Origin: Chinchilla lanigera
Taxonomy: Eukaryota; Chordata; Mammalia; Rodentia; Chinchillidae
Reading direction: 5' to 3'
DNA: 64,000 nt
Assembly (NCBI RefSeq): GCF_000276665.1
Contig: NW_004955484.1
Location: 3,826,741-3,890,740, forward strand
The position numbers and the translations under genes are program-made. The notes beneath the pieces were generated by a model. That model ran no database searches, was not told the DNA's origin, and worked only from the letters and a program-made list of their open reading frames with translations. Of the stretch, positions 49,946 through 61,262 are shown in pieces. Every line of letters begins with the position of its first letter. The stretch's first letter is position 1.

Positions 49946-51354
49946 CTGCCTACCCTAGTGCTCCCCTGGATGTGGAAGCCACAGAGGTTCTCACCATCAC
50001 ACACGTGATTCTTTACTCACAAAATCTTTACTCACAACCTCTCAGAAGAGGTTGGTGAACTGAATTACAATAAAATTTGGAGGAAAAATTATGGTATGGG
50101 CAATCACCCATCAATTTTTACAACATCAACGTCTTGGCCAAACAGAAAAGTAAACTTTCAGGAGCTCGAGAACCTCTGCCTCACGGGAGATGGTTGAGTC
50201 TTCCAGGCTCAAGGTTCTTTCTTTTCTTCTGCCTTAGTGAGAATCTGAAGAGTTGGGAAAAGAGGCCCCGTTTTCTGGCTTTGACAGTAACAGCATAGCA
50301 ATATCTTCTGGCTTTGCCTCTCCACTTCCTGATATTTTTCTTCCTGCACTGTGCTTTCATTTTCTTTTCAAATATTTCTCAGTAGCAAAAGAACAGTTTT
50401 AAAATGAATTGGATATTTTTATGTTGCTGGACCTAAGCTAATTTTCTGCAGAGAAGACGACACTGGTATGGGGAGCTGCAGGAATCCGAATTCCACTGGG
50501 TGGTAATGGATACTTTCCCCTTGTGCTAATTTAGGTTTAAATTACACTAACTTCTTCAGACACTAGAAAATCACCTGGGATAGCCATCGCCACTTAGATA
50601 TGCCTAAGCTTCAATAAATCAGGTGTTAATTGGGTAGAGTGTGTTAAGTTCTGGTGCTTAAACATTGTCTATAATTTGATTTTGTATTTCATTTTACTAA
50701 AGGCAGACAGCCTGAACAGGCTAGAAAATACCAAGTATCAGAAAATGCTATTATAAAGAAGTTAAAAGTGTTATTCCTCAAGGGCATAAAGCTGGTTCTG
50801 CATATCAAACTGTTTGATTTTGATATCACATTCTCATTAATACCAAATATTTAATTATGAAAGGAGCTTGACTTTGTGAAAAATCATGAACCATGGGAAA
50901 GATGGAGTCTTTCTTCTATCGTGAACTGTTCTTAAGAACTAAAACTATCTTGTTCAAATGGTTCATTATTTTTACAGAAGCCTAAATACTAGTCTTTATT
51001 ATATTAAATATTAATATGATGTTAGTATTTTTTCCTCAGATCATCTTTCTTATTTAATTACCAACTTGGGGTTTTAGAGTTTGAAATTGCTTCTTAATCC
51101 TCCTCTTTCACCTTTCAATATTAATCCTACTTTAACAGTCAAAGTCATTTTGGGACCTACTAGAGTTTTAGGTTAAAATTGTAATAAAGCTGAATGGTAA
51201 TGGTTTATATTCTCTGTACATTTTATAGCCCATTGCAGCTCTTTTTATTACAGTAAAAAACATTATGCCCATTTTATAGTACTTGGAGCATGTTTTTTAT
51301 TTTAAATTATTTTACAGATTTATAGTTGTAGCTTTGCCTTTGTGATATATTGTT

Positions 51355-51475
51355 GGTTAGGCATCCTATGAACATTTATTGAGCTTTTATTTATGCTAGA
51401 TGCATGCTAAATGCTGAGGACATACAAACGAATAGAGACACAATTCTTTTACTTGAGACACATTCAAATGCTGAC
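51355..51475 (-). mobile_element. L2/MIR-like fragment (minus)
   Basis: 'atgaacatttattgagcttttatttatgctagatgcatgctaaatgctgaggacatacaaacgaatagagac' follows the reversed L2 3' end. Confidence 0.6.
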
Positions 51476-52459
51476 AACAGATACATAAAGTTTTATTTTT
51501 ATAATTTATATAAATCTAACCTTTTCATAAACATAACTAGTAATTAAATAATTATTTCAGTGGGAAAAATATGTTCTGTTTTTAAAACAATCTCCTATGT
51601 GATGTTGTCTCTAGTTGTATGTTGATCCTAAAAGCAACCGAACCATGAATGGATAGGGGGTTTTTAACTCTAAATTCTCAAACCAGATCCATTGCTTTAC
51701 CATGTAGACTAACAACATATACACTAAGAACACTTCTGGGAAACAGAATCACTGGTGCAGTTTTTAGAAAGGATACTACTTACTAGGGAATATCCTCAGA
51801 GAATCGGCTTCAATATGACACCACCACAAATGCGACCGCATTCTCTCTCACTTGGGGTTCTCAGTCACAAACAACAGAAGCCAACTGACTAATTTGGAAA
51901 AAGAATTAATTGGAAGGATTTGAGGCAGCTCACGGATTTGACAACATAGCTGGAAAACATGCCTTTTGTGTAAAGAGCATAAGACTACCATTTCAAGAGG
52001 GGTTTAAACAGGAAAACAAAAATATTTGAAAGCAGAGAATTTGAGAGGCTTTGTTACACAAAAGATGAGGCAGATGAGAAACCTAATCTAAGGTAGTGAG
52101 ACAGCTCTGGAATTGTTCACAGCAGTAAGCCGTTTCCACTCTTGGGCTGAAGGCAAAAGAAGCATTATAGACCCTGGGGACTACAGTAACCTGCAAAAAG
52201 GTGGAATCACAGCAAGCCATTCTGACAGCAGCTAGAACCACAGAGGAGATACAGTTGCTGCTGAGGGCTCTGCTAAAGATTGAGAGGGAGGAGGATAAAC
52301 ATTCTGGCTTCTCCCATCTCCCTATTTTCCAGTTTTTTTTCAAACTCAGCTGGAATCCAGCTGGCCCAGCAGTTTAGGAAAGCTAATAGCCCCCACAGGG
52401 ATACTAGTAGAGGAAGGTGAGAAACAGCTCAGAGGGCAAACAAGCCCAGAACCGGCCCT

Positions 52460-52590
52460 CGTTTGTTCTAATCCAGGTTTTGGTATTAACTTACTGGGGA
52501 AACCTGAATAAGCCATTTCCCATTTCACACCTAACTTCCTTCATGTGTGAAATAGTGATGTTGGGTCAGAGTCTCTAATGTTCTTGGGAT
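52460..52590 (+). mobile_element. MIR SINE (plus), weak
   Basis: 'ctaatccaggttttggtattaacttactggggaaacctgaataagccatttcccatttcacacc' resembles the middle of a MIR. Confidence 0.55.
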
Positions 52591-52611
52591 TCCTGGCTCA
52601 TCCTTTCTACA

Positions 52612-53003
52612 CAGCAAGTCCCTGACTTACGAACAAGTTCTATTCTGGGAGAATGGTCACAAGTCAAATTTGTTCATAAGTCTGACAAAGTGAGTCTTAC
52701 ACAACTTTGACACAAATATACAATTTGTATACTGCTTTGTGCTTCCTCGAAGTCCCTTCCCCATCATCACTGCTCTTCCTCTTGCTTCCAGACATCCCGG
52801 GCTCTGAGTGGGCATTGTGTACTACTATTGCACATTATCACATGGTACAGTAAGCTCACAGCAGCGCAGCTGTGACAGTGTCTAGCAGACACGTGAGCTA
52901 CTTCTATGATTTGTCTGCATCTATGAATGTTCTTAATGTAAGGCCCGTTTGTTGGTATCTGTGAAAGCTGCAACTTGAATGTTCCTTAATTGGGGACTTA
53001 CTG
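52612..53003. mobile_element. Tigger-like (pogo/Tc1-mariner) non-autonomous DNA transposon
   Basis: Its terminal inverted repeats begin cagcaagtccctgacttacg (left) and, reversed, cagtaagtccccaatt (right). The right end is followed by TA, the pogo/Tigger target. The interior has 'acaagtcaaatttgttcataagtctgac', typical of MER2/Tigger-derived elements. About 390 bp, without transposase; an inert remnant. Confidence 0.8.
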
Positions 53004-53689
53004 TACTGTATTACATGTAATTTTTAAGATTCAGACAAATAGTCCAAGAAGATCTGCTGCTTGTGCTCATTTTTTCATAGCAGGTTGATACTCTTTTTCA
53101 TATAAACATATCAATGTAAAAGGAAGGTTTTCCTGCATATTATGGAGGATGGTTTGGGGAGGCCATTTTTTGAATTGAAAAAATGGATTCTTTTAAACCA
53201 CGGTGAGGGACCTGAATAACTCATCTTCTCCTTTGGTCAACATACATGGACTTACCATGAGATGATAGTGGGGCTACATGCACTTATGAACAATAACAGG
53301 AGACTCTGATTACCAAAAGAGTGTTGCTTTTGCCTGTGATAGTCAATTTATTTAAAGTGGTTCAGAAAGTCTTCCCTCTGGGATGTAAAAAAAAAAAAAA
53401 ACTATAAAGTTCTCTTATTTGAGGAAAAAAAAAAAAAAAAAACCACAGACAAACTACAAAATCACAACTTTTCTTGAACCCCACCAGAGAGCAGAGGCCG
53501 CAGGGCAAACACTTGAAGTTTAAAGATAGACAATTCCCTTCCTTCTGAGTGGCTTGGACATTTACCACTGTGTCACCAGTGGCTTTCACCTGTGGCAGAT
53601 AGAACTTCCCCATAAGCAGAACAGAAGTTTGGAGAAGAAATATTTGAAGAAGGAATGGCTGAGATCTTCCAAAAACAATGAAATATCCA

Positions 53690-54110
53690 GCAAGTTCAGG
53701 GAATCCCAACAGTATTAAAACAAAACAAAACTGAACAAAATCCCAGACAAAAATAAAAACAAAACCCATACCTACACACATCATATTTAAACTGCAAAAA
53801 ACAAAACATAAGAATAAAGTTATGAAAGCAGCCAAAGAAAAAGATGTAGCTACAATAAATGTGGACGAACAAAAATAAGAATTGCAGCAGATTTCTTATA
53901 AGGAAAATGTAAGCCAAAGGACAATTGAATGATATCTTTAAAATATTGGAAAATATATGTATATCTAGTTGTTAACCCAGAATTTTATATTGAAGAGAAA
54001 ATATCTTCCACAAATAAAGGAAAAATAGTTTTTTCCAAATAGACAAAAATGGAGAAAATTTATAGTAGACTTGTGCTATAAGAAATGTTAAAAACAAATT
54101 TTTTTTAGCC
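53690..54110 (+). mobile_element. L1M/HAL1-type fragment (plus)
   Basis: 'gaaagcagccaaagaaaaagatg', 'acaaaaataagaattgcagcagatttcttataa', 'ttgttaacccagaattttatattgaagagaaaatatcttcca' and 'gacttgtgctataagaaatgttaaa' follow the old L1/HAL1 tract. Two A-runs upstream (53387-53402 and 53425-53442) are homopolymer noise. The open frames on the opposite strand (53362-53917) are shadows of this A-rich repeat. Confidence 0.75.
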
Positions 54111-55024
54111 AAGAGAAATATGTTATCAGTCAGAAATGTGGTTCTACATGAAGTGGTTCAGAGATAGCGATACTCCTGAGATACTCGGAGGATATGCCTT
54201 CAACCTGCAATATGGCAACCCTGCTAACTACAGTATAGCAGACCGGGTAACCTTAAATTCTTCTACTATTAAAAATAGCCAGAAGGACTGGATAAAATAA
54301 AACTAATTAAATGTATAGAGCAAAATAAGGAAAACTCACAGGATTCCAAAGCAAAGAGGAAAGAGGAATCACAGCAGTAAGCCACTGAACTAATGCTAGG
54401 TCTTATCCTGAGTTCCCAATAAGCAGAAGCCTGGTTTCTTAATAACCATACTGGAGCAGGAAACAGGGCTTTCAAGTGGTCAAGCCAGGTGACTGGTAAT
54501 AAATCCCACATAAAACTGGGAACTTGAAGAGCTGCCAAAACATTCTTTCACTATCAAAAGGAAAAATGTCTATCTCGGCTTTGTGTGAGAGAAAATAGAT
54601 TTCTCTAGGAAATTCATAAGTTTGGATTTTGTACCTTATGCAGATTTGCGTTTGACTATATTCCTCCAGTTCAAGAATGCTTCAGCCAAGAAACCATCAA
54701 CAGATCATTCCATAGTAGTCTAATCTTTTAGAACCATGACAGAAGCAAAAGCTAGTCCTTTCTAAAGAGAGATGTCCTTAAGTAAAAAAAGATTCCAAGA
54801 AAAAGCCCTTCTGAAATTCGGCTCACAGCCCAGAACAGTATACATACTACTTCTGAAAAAGTCATGAAAAAGAACTTGATCCCTTCCCCTGTGTCTTCTC
54901 AAGCTAGTCAAGGTTGTTAAGGGCCCATTAAGCAGCCCCTGTTCTCATGTCCCGTCTTGTAGAGGTCATCAAAAGCAAGAATTTTCTCAGCATTTTATAT
55001 ATTGTCCCATGGTGTCTACACTGC

Positions 55025-55185
55025 AGTTACTCCATGAATATTCAGGTTAAAATCCAACTCCATTACGTACTATCCCTGTGCTCTTGATAGACCCTCCTTA
55101 CGCCACAGTTTTCTCATCTTTAAATCAGGCAATAGGAGGTTGAGTCCCTCTCACATCTCATCATCCTGAAATTTTCTTCTAATTC
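55025..55185 (+). mobile_element. MIR SINE (plus)
   Basis: 'ccaactccattacgtactatccctgtgctcttgatagaccctccttacgccacagttttctcatctttaaatc' follows the MIR core. Confidence 0.65.
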
Positions 55186-55439
55186 CTTGTGCTATTTTTA
55201 AGATCCCTGTAATTACATTGGGCCCCTCCAGAGAATCCAGGATAACCTTCCCGTTTTTAAGGCCAGTTGAATTGCAGCCCTACTTGCACCTATAATATTA
55301 ACCTCCTTTGCCATGTAACATTATATAGTCGGAGGTTCTGGGGATGAGGACATGGGCCTATTCGAGGAGTTATTCTGTCATCCACTCTGGCATTAGCTCA
55401 TTTGAAGAAAAAATACAAAAGAGCCAAAACTTACTATAT

Positions 55440-55562
55440 AGCATTTGCTATATATCAGAAGTTTATGTTTACTGATTTTTATTTTCCTCATACCAATCCT
55501 GTGAAGTGGCTGCCATACTTTCCCCCAATTTTCAGATGAGAAACTGAGGGTCATGAGCCAGG
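55440..55562 (-). mobile_element. MIR SINE (minus)
   Basis: 'cctcataccaatcctgtgaagtggctgccatactttcccccaattttcagatgagaaactgagggtcatgag' is a reversed MIR core. Confidence 0.72.
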
Positions 55563-55586
55563 AATGTGGATGGCCTCAGAAGCTGG

Positions 55587-55666
55587 ATTTTTTTTCTTTT
55601 GGTACCAGGAATCGAACGCAGCACCTTGCACTTGCCAAGCAGATGCTTGTGCCACCATCCCCATCC
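55587..55666 (-). mobile_element. ID-type SINE (minus) with 16-bp target duplication
   Basis: In reverse: T-rich head, 'ggtaccaggaatcgaacgcagcaccttgcacttgccaagcagatgcttgtgccacc'. The perfect duplication tggcctcagaagctgg is at 55571-55586 and 55667-55682, a sign of a fairly recent insertion. Confidence 0.94.
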
Positions 55667-55729
55667 TGGCCTCAGAAGCTGGGAAAAGCAAAGAAATCCA
55701 TTCTCCCCACAAGCTTTCCAAAGAGTCAC

Positions 55730-55865
55730 AGCCCTGCTGACACGTATGACCTGTTGAAATGTAGGTAGTACTTTTTAGCTCAGTGAGACTTCAGACCTCC
55801 GGCAATGTCAGTTAATAATCTTGTGTTAAGCCACTAAATTTGTAATTTGGTGCAATAGCAAACTA
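55730..55865 (+). mobile_element. MLT1-like LTR 3' end (plus), weak
   Basis: The end 'cttgtgttaagccactaaatttgtaatttggtgcaatagcaaactaattca' resembles the 3' terminus of MLT1-type MaLR LTRs. The left limit is unclear. Non-coding. Confidence 0.5.
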
Positions 55866-56184
55866 ATTCAACCAGTTATAAAAATTCTTGGTCAAAACAA
55901 ATAATTGTTTATAAATTCACATGGTGTATTAGAAGGACATTTATCAAGCACTTTAAAAAACAAACAGGGAGCTTTAGTAAGAAACGGGTATGAGATCTTA
56001 AACCTTGATTTTTAGTTTCCTCTTAGGATGAAGAGGAAATCTAATCTAATGCCAGTGAAGTCTCCCGGCTTTGTAGCTGAGGACTGTAACAAACAATTCC
56101 ACCCTGATGCTATTCTAGCAAAGTGTTTGTGTTGAGCAGCTTTAGCTGTAACCAATCAAAAACAAGAACCAAAGGCACACATAC

Positions 56185-56384
56185 CTACGAGTTTCGATGT
56201 GAAACACAGCATCTTTGTTGCCAATGTTTCGTATCAACAGAATCTTTTGAGTGCTGTATTTGACAGGGCAAGTGGAAAAATTTAGCTGGTCAGGAAAATC
56301 CAGGATGGCTCGTGCACCTATAGCTTTGATGGGTATGATAAACTTTTCTCTTTCAGTAACGCAGGTCAATACATGGGCATAATC
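56185..56384 (-). CDS. HYDIN: HYDIN internal coding exon (first of five in the window)
   Basis: HYDIN is a giant protein of the C2 side of the ciliary central-pair apparatus, needed for normal ciliary and flagellar beating; its loss causes hydrocephalus in mice and primary ciliary dyskinesia in people (family knowledge). Read on the minus strand, the 200-bp exon opens in phase 0 with DYAHVLTCVTEREKF and carries ARAILDFPDQLNFSTC and KYSTQKILLIRNIGN, which I recognise as HYDIN. It finishes one beta-sandwich repeat and starts an ASH/MSP-like domain (AILDF.. is the usual first strand). The acceptor is ...cctcgtag and the donor is gtatgt. The alternative donor three bases earlier in the repeated GTAG would break the frame, whereas ending in ...CGTAG joins exactly to the next exon as T-R-R-P-F. 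The exon ends with two bases of a codon. There are no stops, so it looks functional. Confidence 0.95.
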
Positions 56385-56495
56385 CTACGAGGGAAGGATA
56401 CAATCATTAGTTGTGGAAAAACCAACACAATCAAACTAACTCTGCAAGAAAGACAGCGGTTATGCCAGGCATTCTTGCAAAAATATTTAGTATAT

Positions 56496-56886
56496 ATCTT
56501 AGTTACTTTTCTCTTGCTGCTGAGACAAAATACCCAATGCCCAAAATGAAGGAAGGAAAGGTTTATTTAGCTTACAGTTTGTGGAGGTTTTAGTCCATAC
56601 TTGGCTGGCTCTGAGGCAGAGTGGCACATGGCAAAGAGCAACAGTTCATGGTGGCAGAAAACAGCAAAAACAACAACAGCAAAAGGGAAGAACAGCAGCA
56701 AGCAGCCTCTTTTCCTTCCTTACACTGTAAACTAGCCACAGGGGGCATGTGGCTGTCACATAATCTCCATGCCCTCCTCCTGCACAGGCTCAGGATGAAT
56801 GCAAAGTAAAGACCCTGGCTCCCTGCTGAGTCACTTAGCAAACCTCTAGACTCCCCAAGTTGACATGATGTATCAACCATAACAGT
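56496..56886 (-). mobile_element. ERVL-MaLR-like solitary LTR (minus)
   Basis: Read on the minus strand it has the MaLR layout: 'catcatgtcaacttggggagtctagagg' near the start, then the end 'actgtaagctaaataaacctttccttcc' (polyadenylation-like AATAAA) and 'gggtattttgtctcagcagcaagagaaaagtaac'. Non-coding, no viral genes. It lies just upstream (on the gene strand) of the HYDIN exon at 56185-56384. Confidence 0.75.
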
Positions 56887-57119
56887 ATATTCCTGTGAAA
56901 ACTTCTCAAGACATATGAATTGTTAATGAGATCCTCTCTTCTGAGAGAAAGAGCACAGTTCAAGTGTTAAAACTTAGAAGCTAGGAGAGCTCAGGCTTCA
57001 CACATTTCCCAGATACCTGGGAAGGGAAATGGTGATAGTCAAGAGACATTTTTCTTTAGATCAAAGGAGGTCCACACCAATTCCTTCATGGCCACCTTCT
57101 AAACCCTACTTACCAATCC

Positions 57120-57636
57120 AGCCCATGTGTTTGTTGCATGGATGATTGTAATGGTCTCTTTGTGTAAGCCTGCAGTTCCTCCATCAGGAGTGGAGTCTCT
57201 GTCTCCACCCTTTGCTTTGAGCAAGAGAAAGTGGCAGAAGCTAGTTATGCTAGTTTTGCTAGTTATAAGCTAGCTAGTTATGCTAGTTTTAAGCTGAGTC
57301 CTGAAGAAGTTTTGGCATTTCCAGTCTTGCTCTTGGAACCCCACCATTGCCATGTGAAGAAGCCTGGGTGGCCCACTGTAAGATGACACACCAGATGTCC
57401 CAGCCAGTACATGTCAGTCTAGCCTCAGCTAGCTCATGTCCTAATATGTGAGGGTGCCCAGCCAAGATGAGCAGAGCCATTGCCTCAACACCAGAGCAGG
57501 ACCAGTCAAGGCCAGAGGAAACCACCCCATTGACCCATAGTCTTATGAGCAATCATAAATGCTTATTATTTAGCTACTAAGTTTTGGGGTGTTCTATTGT
57601 TATGCAGCAGTAGCTAACTGATACATAGTCTCATCT
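57120..57636 (+). mobile_element. MLT-type LTR-like repeat (plus), tentative
   Basis: The end 'agctactaagttttggggtgttctattgttatgcagcagtagctaactgatacat' is a typical mammalian LTR-like 3' terminus. An internal local repetition of 'gctagttatgctagtttt' lies at 57239-57293. Family assignment is tentative. Confidence 0.5.
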
Positions 57637-57892
57637 GAAACTCTTCTCTTGTACAAGGCATTACTAACCATTTCAAATAAAAATGCTTAGGCCTTTGACA
57701 TCTATCTTTTCCATTCTTGACTCTAAATGCAACAGAAATGCTGAATTAAGTTGCTCTTTATGTCTTCTCATTAGATAGAAGTAGAATGCTCACCAGCAAC
57801 ATGGCAAAGCAAAAGTTAAAAGTGAATCCTTAGCAATAAGCAAGAACTGTAAGAGGAAAATGCTAATAGTCACCTCAAGAATTGGCCAGAAG

Positions 57893-57998
57893 GGGCTGGT
57901 GATTTAGGTCAGCGGCACAGCGCCTGCCTGGCAAGCGCAAGGTTGTGAGTTTGATTCCTGGTACTGGGAAAACAAACAAACAAACAACAAAAAAAAAT
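57893..57998 (+). mobile_element. ID-type SINE (plus) with 15-bp target duplication
   Basis: 'ggctggtgatttaggtcagcggcacagcgcctgcctggcaagcgcaaggttgtgagtttgattcctggtactggg' then (acaa)n and an A-rich tail. The perfect duplication agaattggccagaag is at 57878-57892 and 57999-58013. The best-preserved ID copy here. Confidence 0.95.
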
Positions 57999-58199
57999 AG
58001 AATTGGCCAGAAGCTCAGAAGTCACCACAAAAGGAAGATATTCTCTAACCTGAGTTTATTATTCTTCATTTTCAGTTCTCTCTTCAGGTTGGTGTGTTTT
58101 AGCTGCAAGGTAATCTTAATAAATGGAGTGTCATTTTGAACTTAAATCTCCTTTCAGTAATCATGTTTTAAATAGTATTCAGTGGTGGAGGGTTTTCTG

Positions 58200-58313
58200 T
58201 TTTGTTTTGTTTTTATTTTGAGTACTGGGTTTTGGTACCAGGGTTAAAGTCCACAACCTAGGGCTTCCTGCATGCTAGACAAGTGTTCTATCACTGAGCT
58301 CTCTTTCTAGCCT
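58200..58313 (-). mobile_element. ID-type SINE (minus)
   Basis: In reverse: T/G-rich head, 'gtaccagggttaaagtccacaacctagggcttcctgcatgctagacaagtgttctatcactgagc'. More diverged than its neighbours; 'gag(g/a)..tttt' flanks may be the target duplication. Confidence 0.85.
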
Positions 58314-58342
58314 AGAGGATTTTGTTTTAGAAACCCTTCGGA

Positions 58343-58468
58343 GGGCTGGGGATATAGCTCAGTGGCATAAGCACTTGCCGGGCAAGCCTGAGGTCACGAG
58401 TTCATTTCCCAGTATCTAAATAAATAAATAAATAAATAAAACACATACAGAAAAAACATTAAAATAAA
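58343..58468 (+). mobile_element. ID-type SINE (plus) with (AAAT)n tail
   Basis: 'gggctggggatatagctcagtggcataagcacttgccgggcaagcctgaggtcacgagttcatttcccagtatc' then (aaat)n and an A-rich tail. The near-identical flanks 'aaaccctt(c/t)gg' suggest the target duplication. Confidence 0.92.
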
Positions 58469-61163
58469 TAAAAACCCTTTGGCCTTTGAGCATAGGGTAG
58501 GAATGGGAACATTTGATGTACAGATTTAACATATGGACCTGCCATGCACTCAGTTTAGGAAACCACAGAACAGTAGGAAGCAGTAGTATTCCCAATTAGT
58601 TTATTCTTCCAGTGCTCTGGAGTACAACTGGTCAGGAAACAGACCTGTCATAATCCTTTTCCCTCTACATGAGAATGGAAAAGTCAATGAACAAGTAAGG
58701 GACATACAATATGCAATGCACTATATAAATAAATGTAAAGATGAAATAGCCAGCGGACTCTGAAACATGGCCTTTACACCTGCAGTTCACTCTGCAGTCC
58801 CCACACTCACCATGCATTACCCAGCTACCCAGAGAGCACCTCAAAAATCTAAACATATTATACCCCAATCCAAAGTCCCTAATTAATGGCACTGCCTGAA
58901 ATTGTACATAAAGATGTCCAGGCTGTGGGTTGGAAGGGGCGCTGAAATCCAGTCCACTCTTCTGTTCCCAACTGTATAAAGCCAGTGGAGGATCCTCTTT
59001 CTAGTACCCACAAAGCTCCACAAAGCTGAGGTCCTAGTCCCGGCAGTCTCTCCATCTGAATCCCACCCAGGCCTTGGTACTGTCATCTCCCTCCTTCCAG
59101 TGGCCTGGATTTAAAGTCCTAGAGTAAGGCATCCTGAATCGCTCTGTTTCCTAGTATAATCCTGTTGAATCTACCTTCAAAAGATAGCCAGGCTTCAATC
59201 ACTTCTTCCTACATTCCCACCCGCCGTCCTGGACATAGGCACTGGAATCTTTTCTCAGATAATGGGACTTTTCAACAGTGCCTGCTCCCTCCAAAACCAC
59301 TTTCCATCCAAGAGCCAGAGGGATCCAGCTAAGATCCGGTCACCCCAGGTTGCACCTGTGCCCAAAGTCTCCTGGCTGAGAGCTGAAATACAAGAGCCCC
59401 TGCCTGCCCCCTGTCCTTTCTCTGGCCGCATCTCTGCCTTTCCTCCTTATTTGCCTCTGTGGGTATAATCTCCCTGAGGAGGTGACATTTCAGCAGAGAT
59501 CCCAGGGAGTGAGAGGTGAAGCCACCAGGATGACCACAGGGGAGCAGAGGAAGGACAGTGGTTCGACACCCAGCTGACAGGTGCTGGTGAGGGTGTCACA
59601 GAGCATCTTGGGAGCCGGAGGGAAGACCCAAGGATGGCTGAAAACATTCATGATGCCAAAAGCTAATAAGAATATAACCTGATTTATGTTTCAGAAAAAT
59701 GCTGGCTGCTCTATGGCAGTGTAACACGAGGAGACGCTAATGGGAAAAGGGAGGTCAGCCAGTTAGGCAGCCACTGCAGGGTCCAGGCAGGAGATGACAC
59801 CAGCTGGGACTGGTGTGGCAAAGTGCTTTGCTTAGTGTTTGGCGAGTAGCAAACATTCAATAAATGTTAGTTTCCATGCTTAAAATTTTGTATTAAATAC
59901 AGTGCTTTGTGTACAGCATATAGGAAAAACTCATTGTGTGCTCATTTTTATTAGGATAATAATAATACAGAAATGATTATAATAATAGGACAAGGTAAGT
60001 CCAGAAAGTGACAAGGGCTTTGAAAAAAGTAAGGTCTGGTTAAGGTACGGGAAGGGGCTGCTGTAGGTTAGCACCACCAAGGTGGCCTCTCTGAGGAGGT
60101 GACCTTTGGATGGGGACCTGACAGGCAGGAGCCAGCCAGGGGAGCTCCAGGAACAGAGCGTTCCTGGCTAGGCGAATTGCCATAAAAACCTAAGGTAGGA
60201 GCAAGTAATAAAAATTAACGAGCGGTACTCACGGCATTTATTAGAATTGGGTTGTTGGACTCTTTGCTTTGCAATTGATTCTGGTTTCCAGCTGGCAATG
60301 CCAGGCTCAGAGATTATTTTATTGAGACATAAGGAAGTGTACATTACACGAAGATATTTGATCTTAGAAAACACCATAGAATTCAACAACACATCAGTCT
60401 ATCTGATTACAACAAAAATCCTAAAGAGATAAGCACTACTTTCATTTTTTCTTAGGTGATCAAACACAGCCAGCAAAGGTTTTGTTGGGAAAGCAGCTGG
60501 CATGTGTGGAAATTTATTATTAATTGAGGCTTTGAGAGAGGAAAAAGCAAATGGTGCTGCTGAGTCCAGGGTTAGAGAAGATTCTGAAGGGTTTTGTCTT
60601 ATTTTATTTTATCTCCACATATCCTCCGCTGCTGTGTTGTATAAAGAATTTAAGACAGCTGGAAATGGTTTGAGAGGTTGATTGAAATATTAAGAGGGAT
60701 ATTTTCAAATCTTTCCAAGTTCCTAAATGAGGACAGTTTGAAATTTGATCAGAATTACATACTTTTTCACGGTCACTTTGTATATCCATAAAATAATGTG
60801 AAGAAAGCTCTTTAAACAATTACTTGAAAACACATTCTGATCTCTGAAGTTATGCCTTTAACAGGACTAGTTTAGATTATGTAATATACCGTTATATATT
60901 GCTCTGCTGGCTTAGAATTAATTCAGATGTGATGGCTCGGGAGTCTCTATCTGCCTGAAGCTAAGCAATTACTTCAGTTGATAGACTCCCTTTCACTGCA
61001 CCCAGATCCAGAGCAATCAGGTCACCATTAAAGGCCAAAATATTTATTTTGAGCTCTTTCCCTTCTACTATGAGAGACTTAACCATGAATTAACTCTGCC
61101 TCTTAAAATGTTATCCTATGTAACAATGCTTTCGAGATGAAACTTCCAAGCTAGTTTTTGGTG

Positions 61164-61262
61164 TTTTTTTTTTTTTTTTTTGTCTTCCTTGTGACATGCC
61201 CACCCTCCAAGCAGAAAGAAAGAAAGAGAGAAAGAAAGAAAGAAAGATAGAAAGAAAGAAAA
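61164..61262. repeat. T18 run and (GAAA)n microsatellite
   Basis: T18 at 61164-61181 and an interrupted gaaa array at about 61211-61262 frame 30 bp of unremarkable sequence. Confidence 0.9.

Larger units (their letters stand above)
47054..56184 (-). other. HYDIN: HYDIN intron, about 9.1 kb
   Basis: This intron lies between the first two exons of the window, with phase 2 at the junction. It holds MIRs, an L2-like fragment, a B1+ID SINE, a CA microsatellite, a Tigger-like element, an L1M fragment, an ID SINE and an MLT1-like LTR end. I see nothing nameable in 47380-48530, 49950-51350 or 54250-55020. Confidence 0.85.

Noticed and set aside
53362..53917. 157-residue Phe-rich open frame on the minus strand
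   Set aside because: Complement of an A-rich L1M fragment and two A-runs; the Phe runs are simply TTT codons.
59000..59640. Possible CpG island or promoter
   Set aside because: GC is modestly raised but CpG dinucleotides are sparse and no open frame or splice pattern follows.
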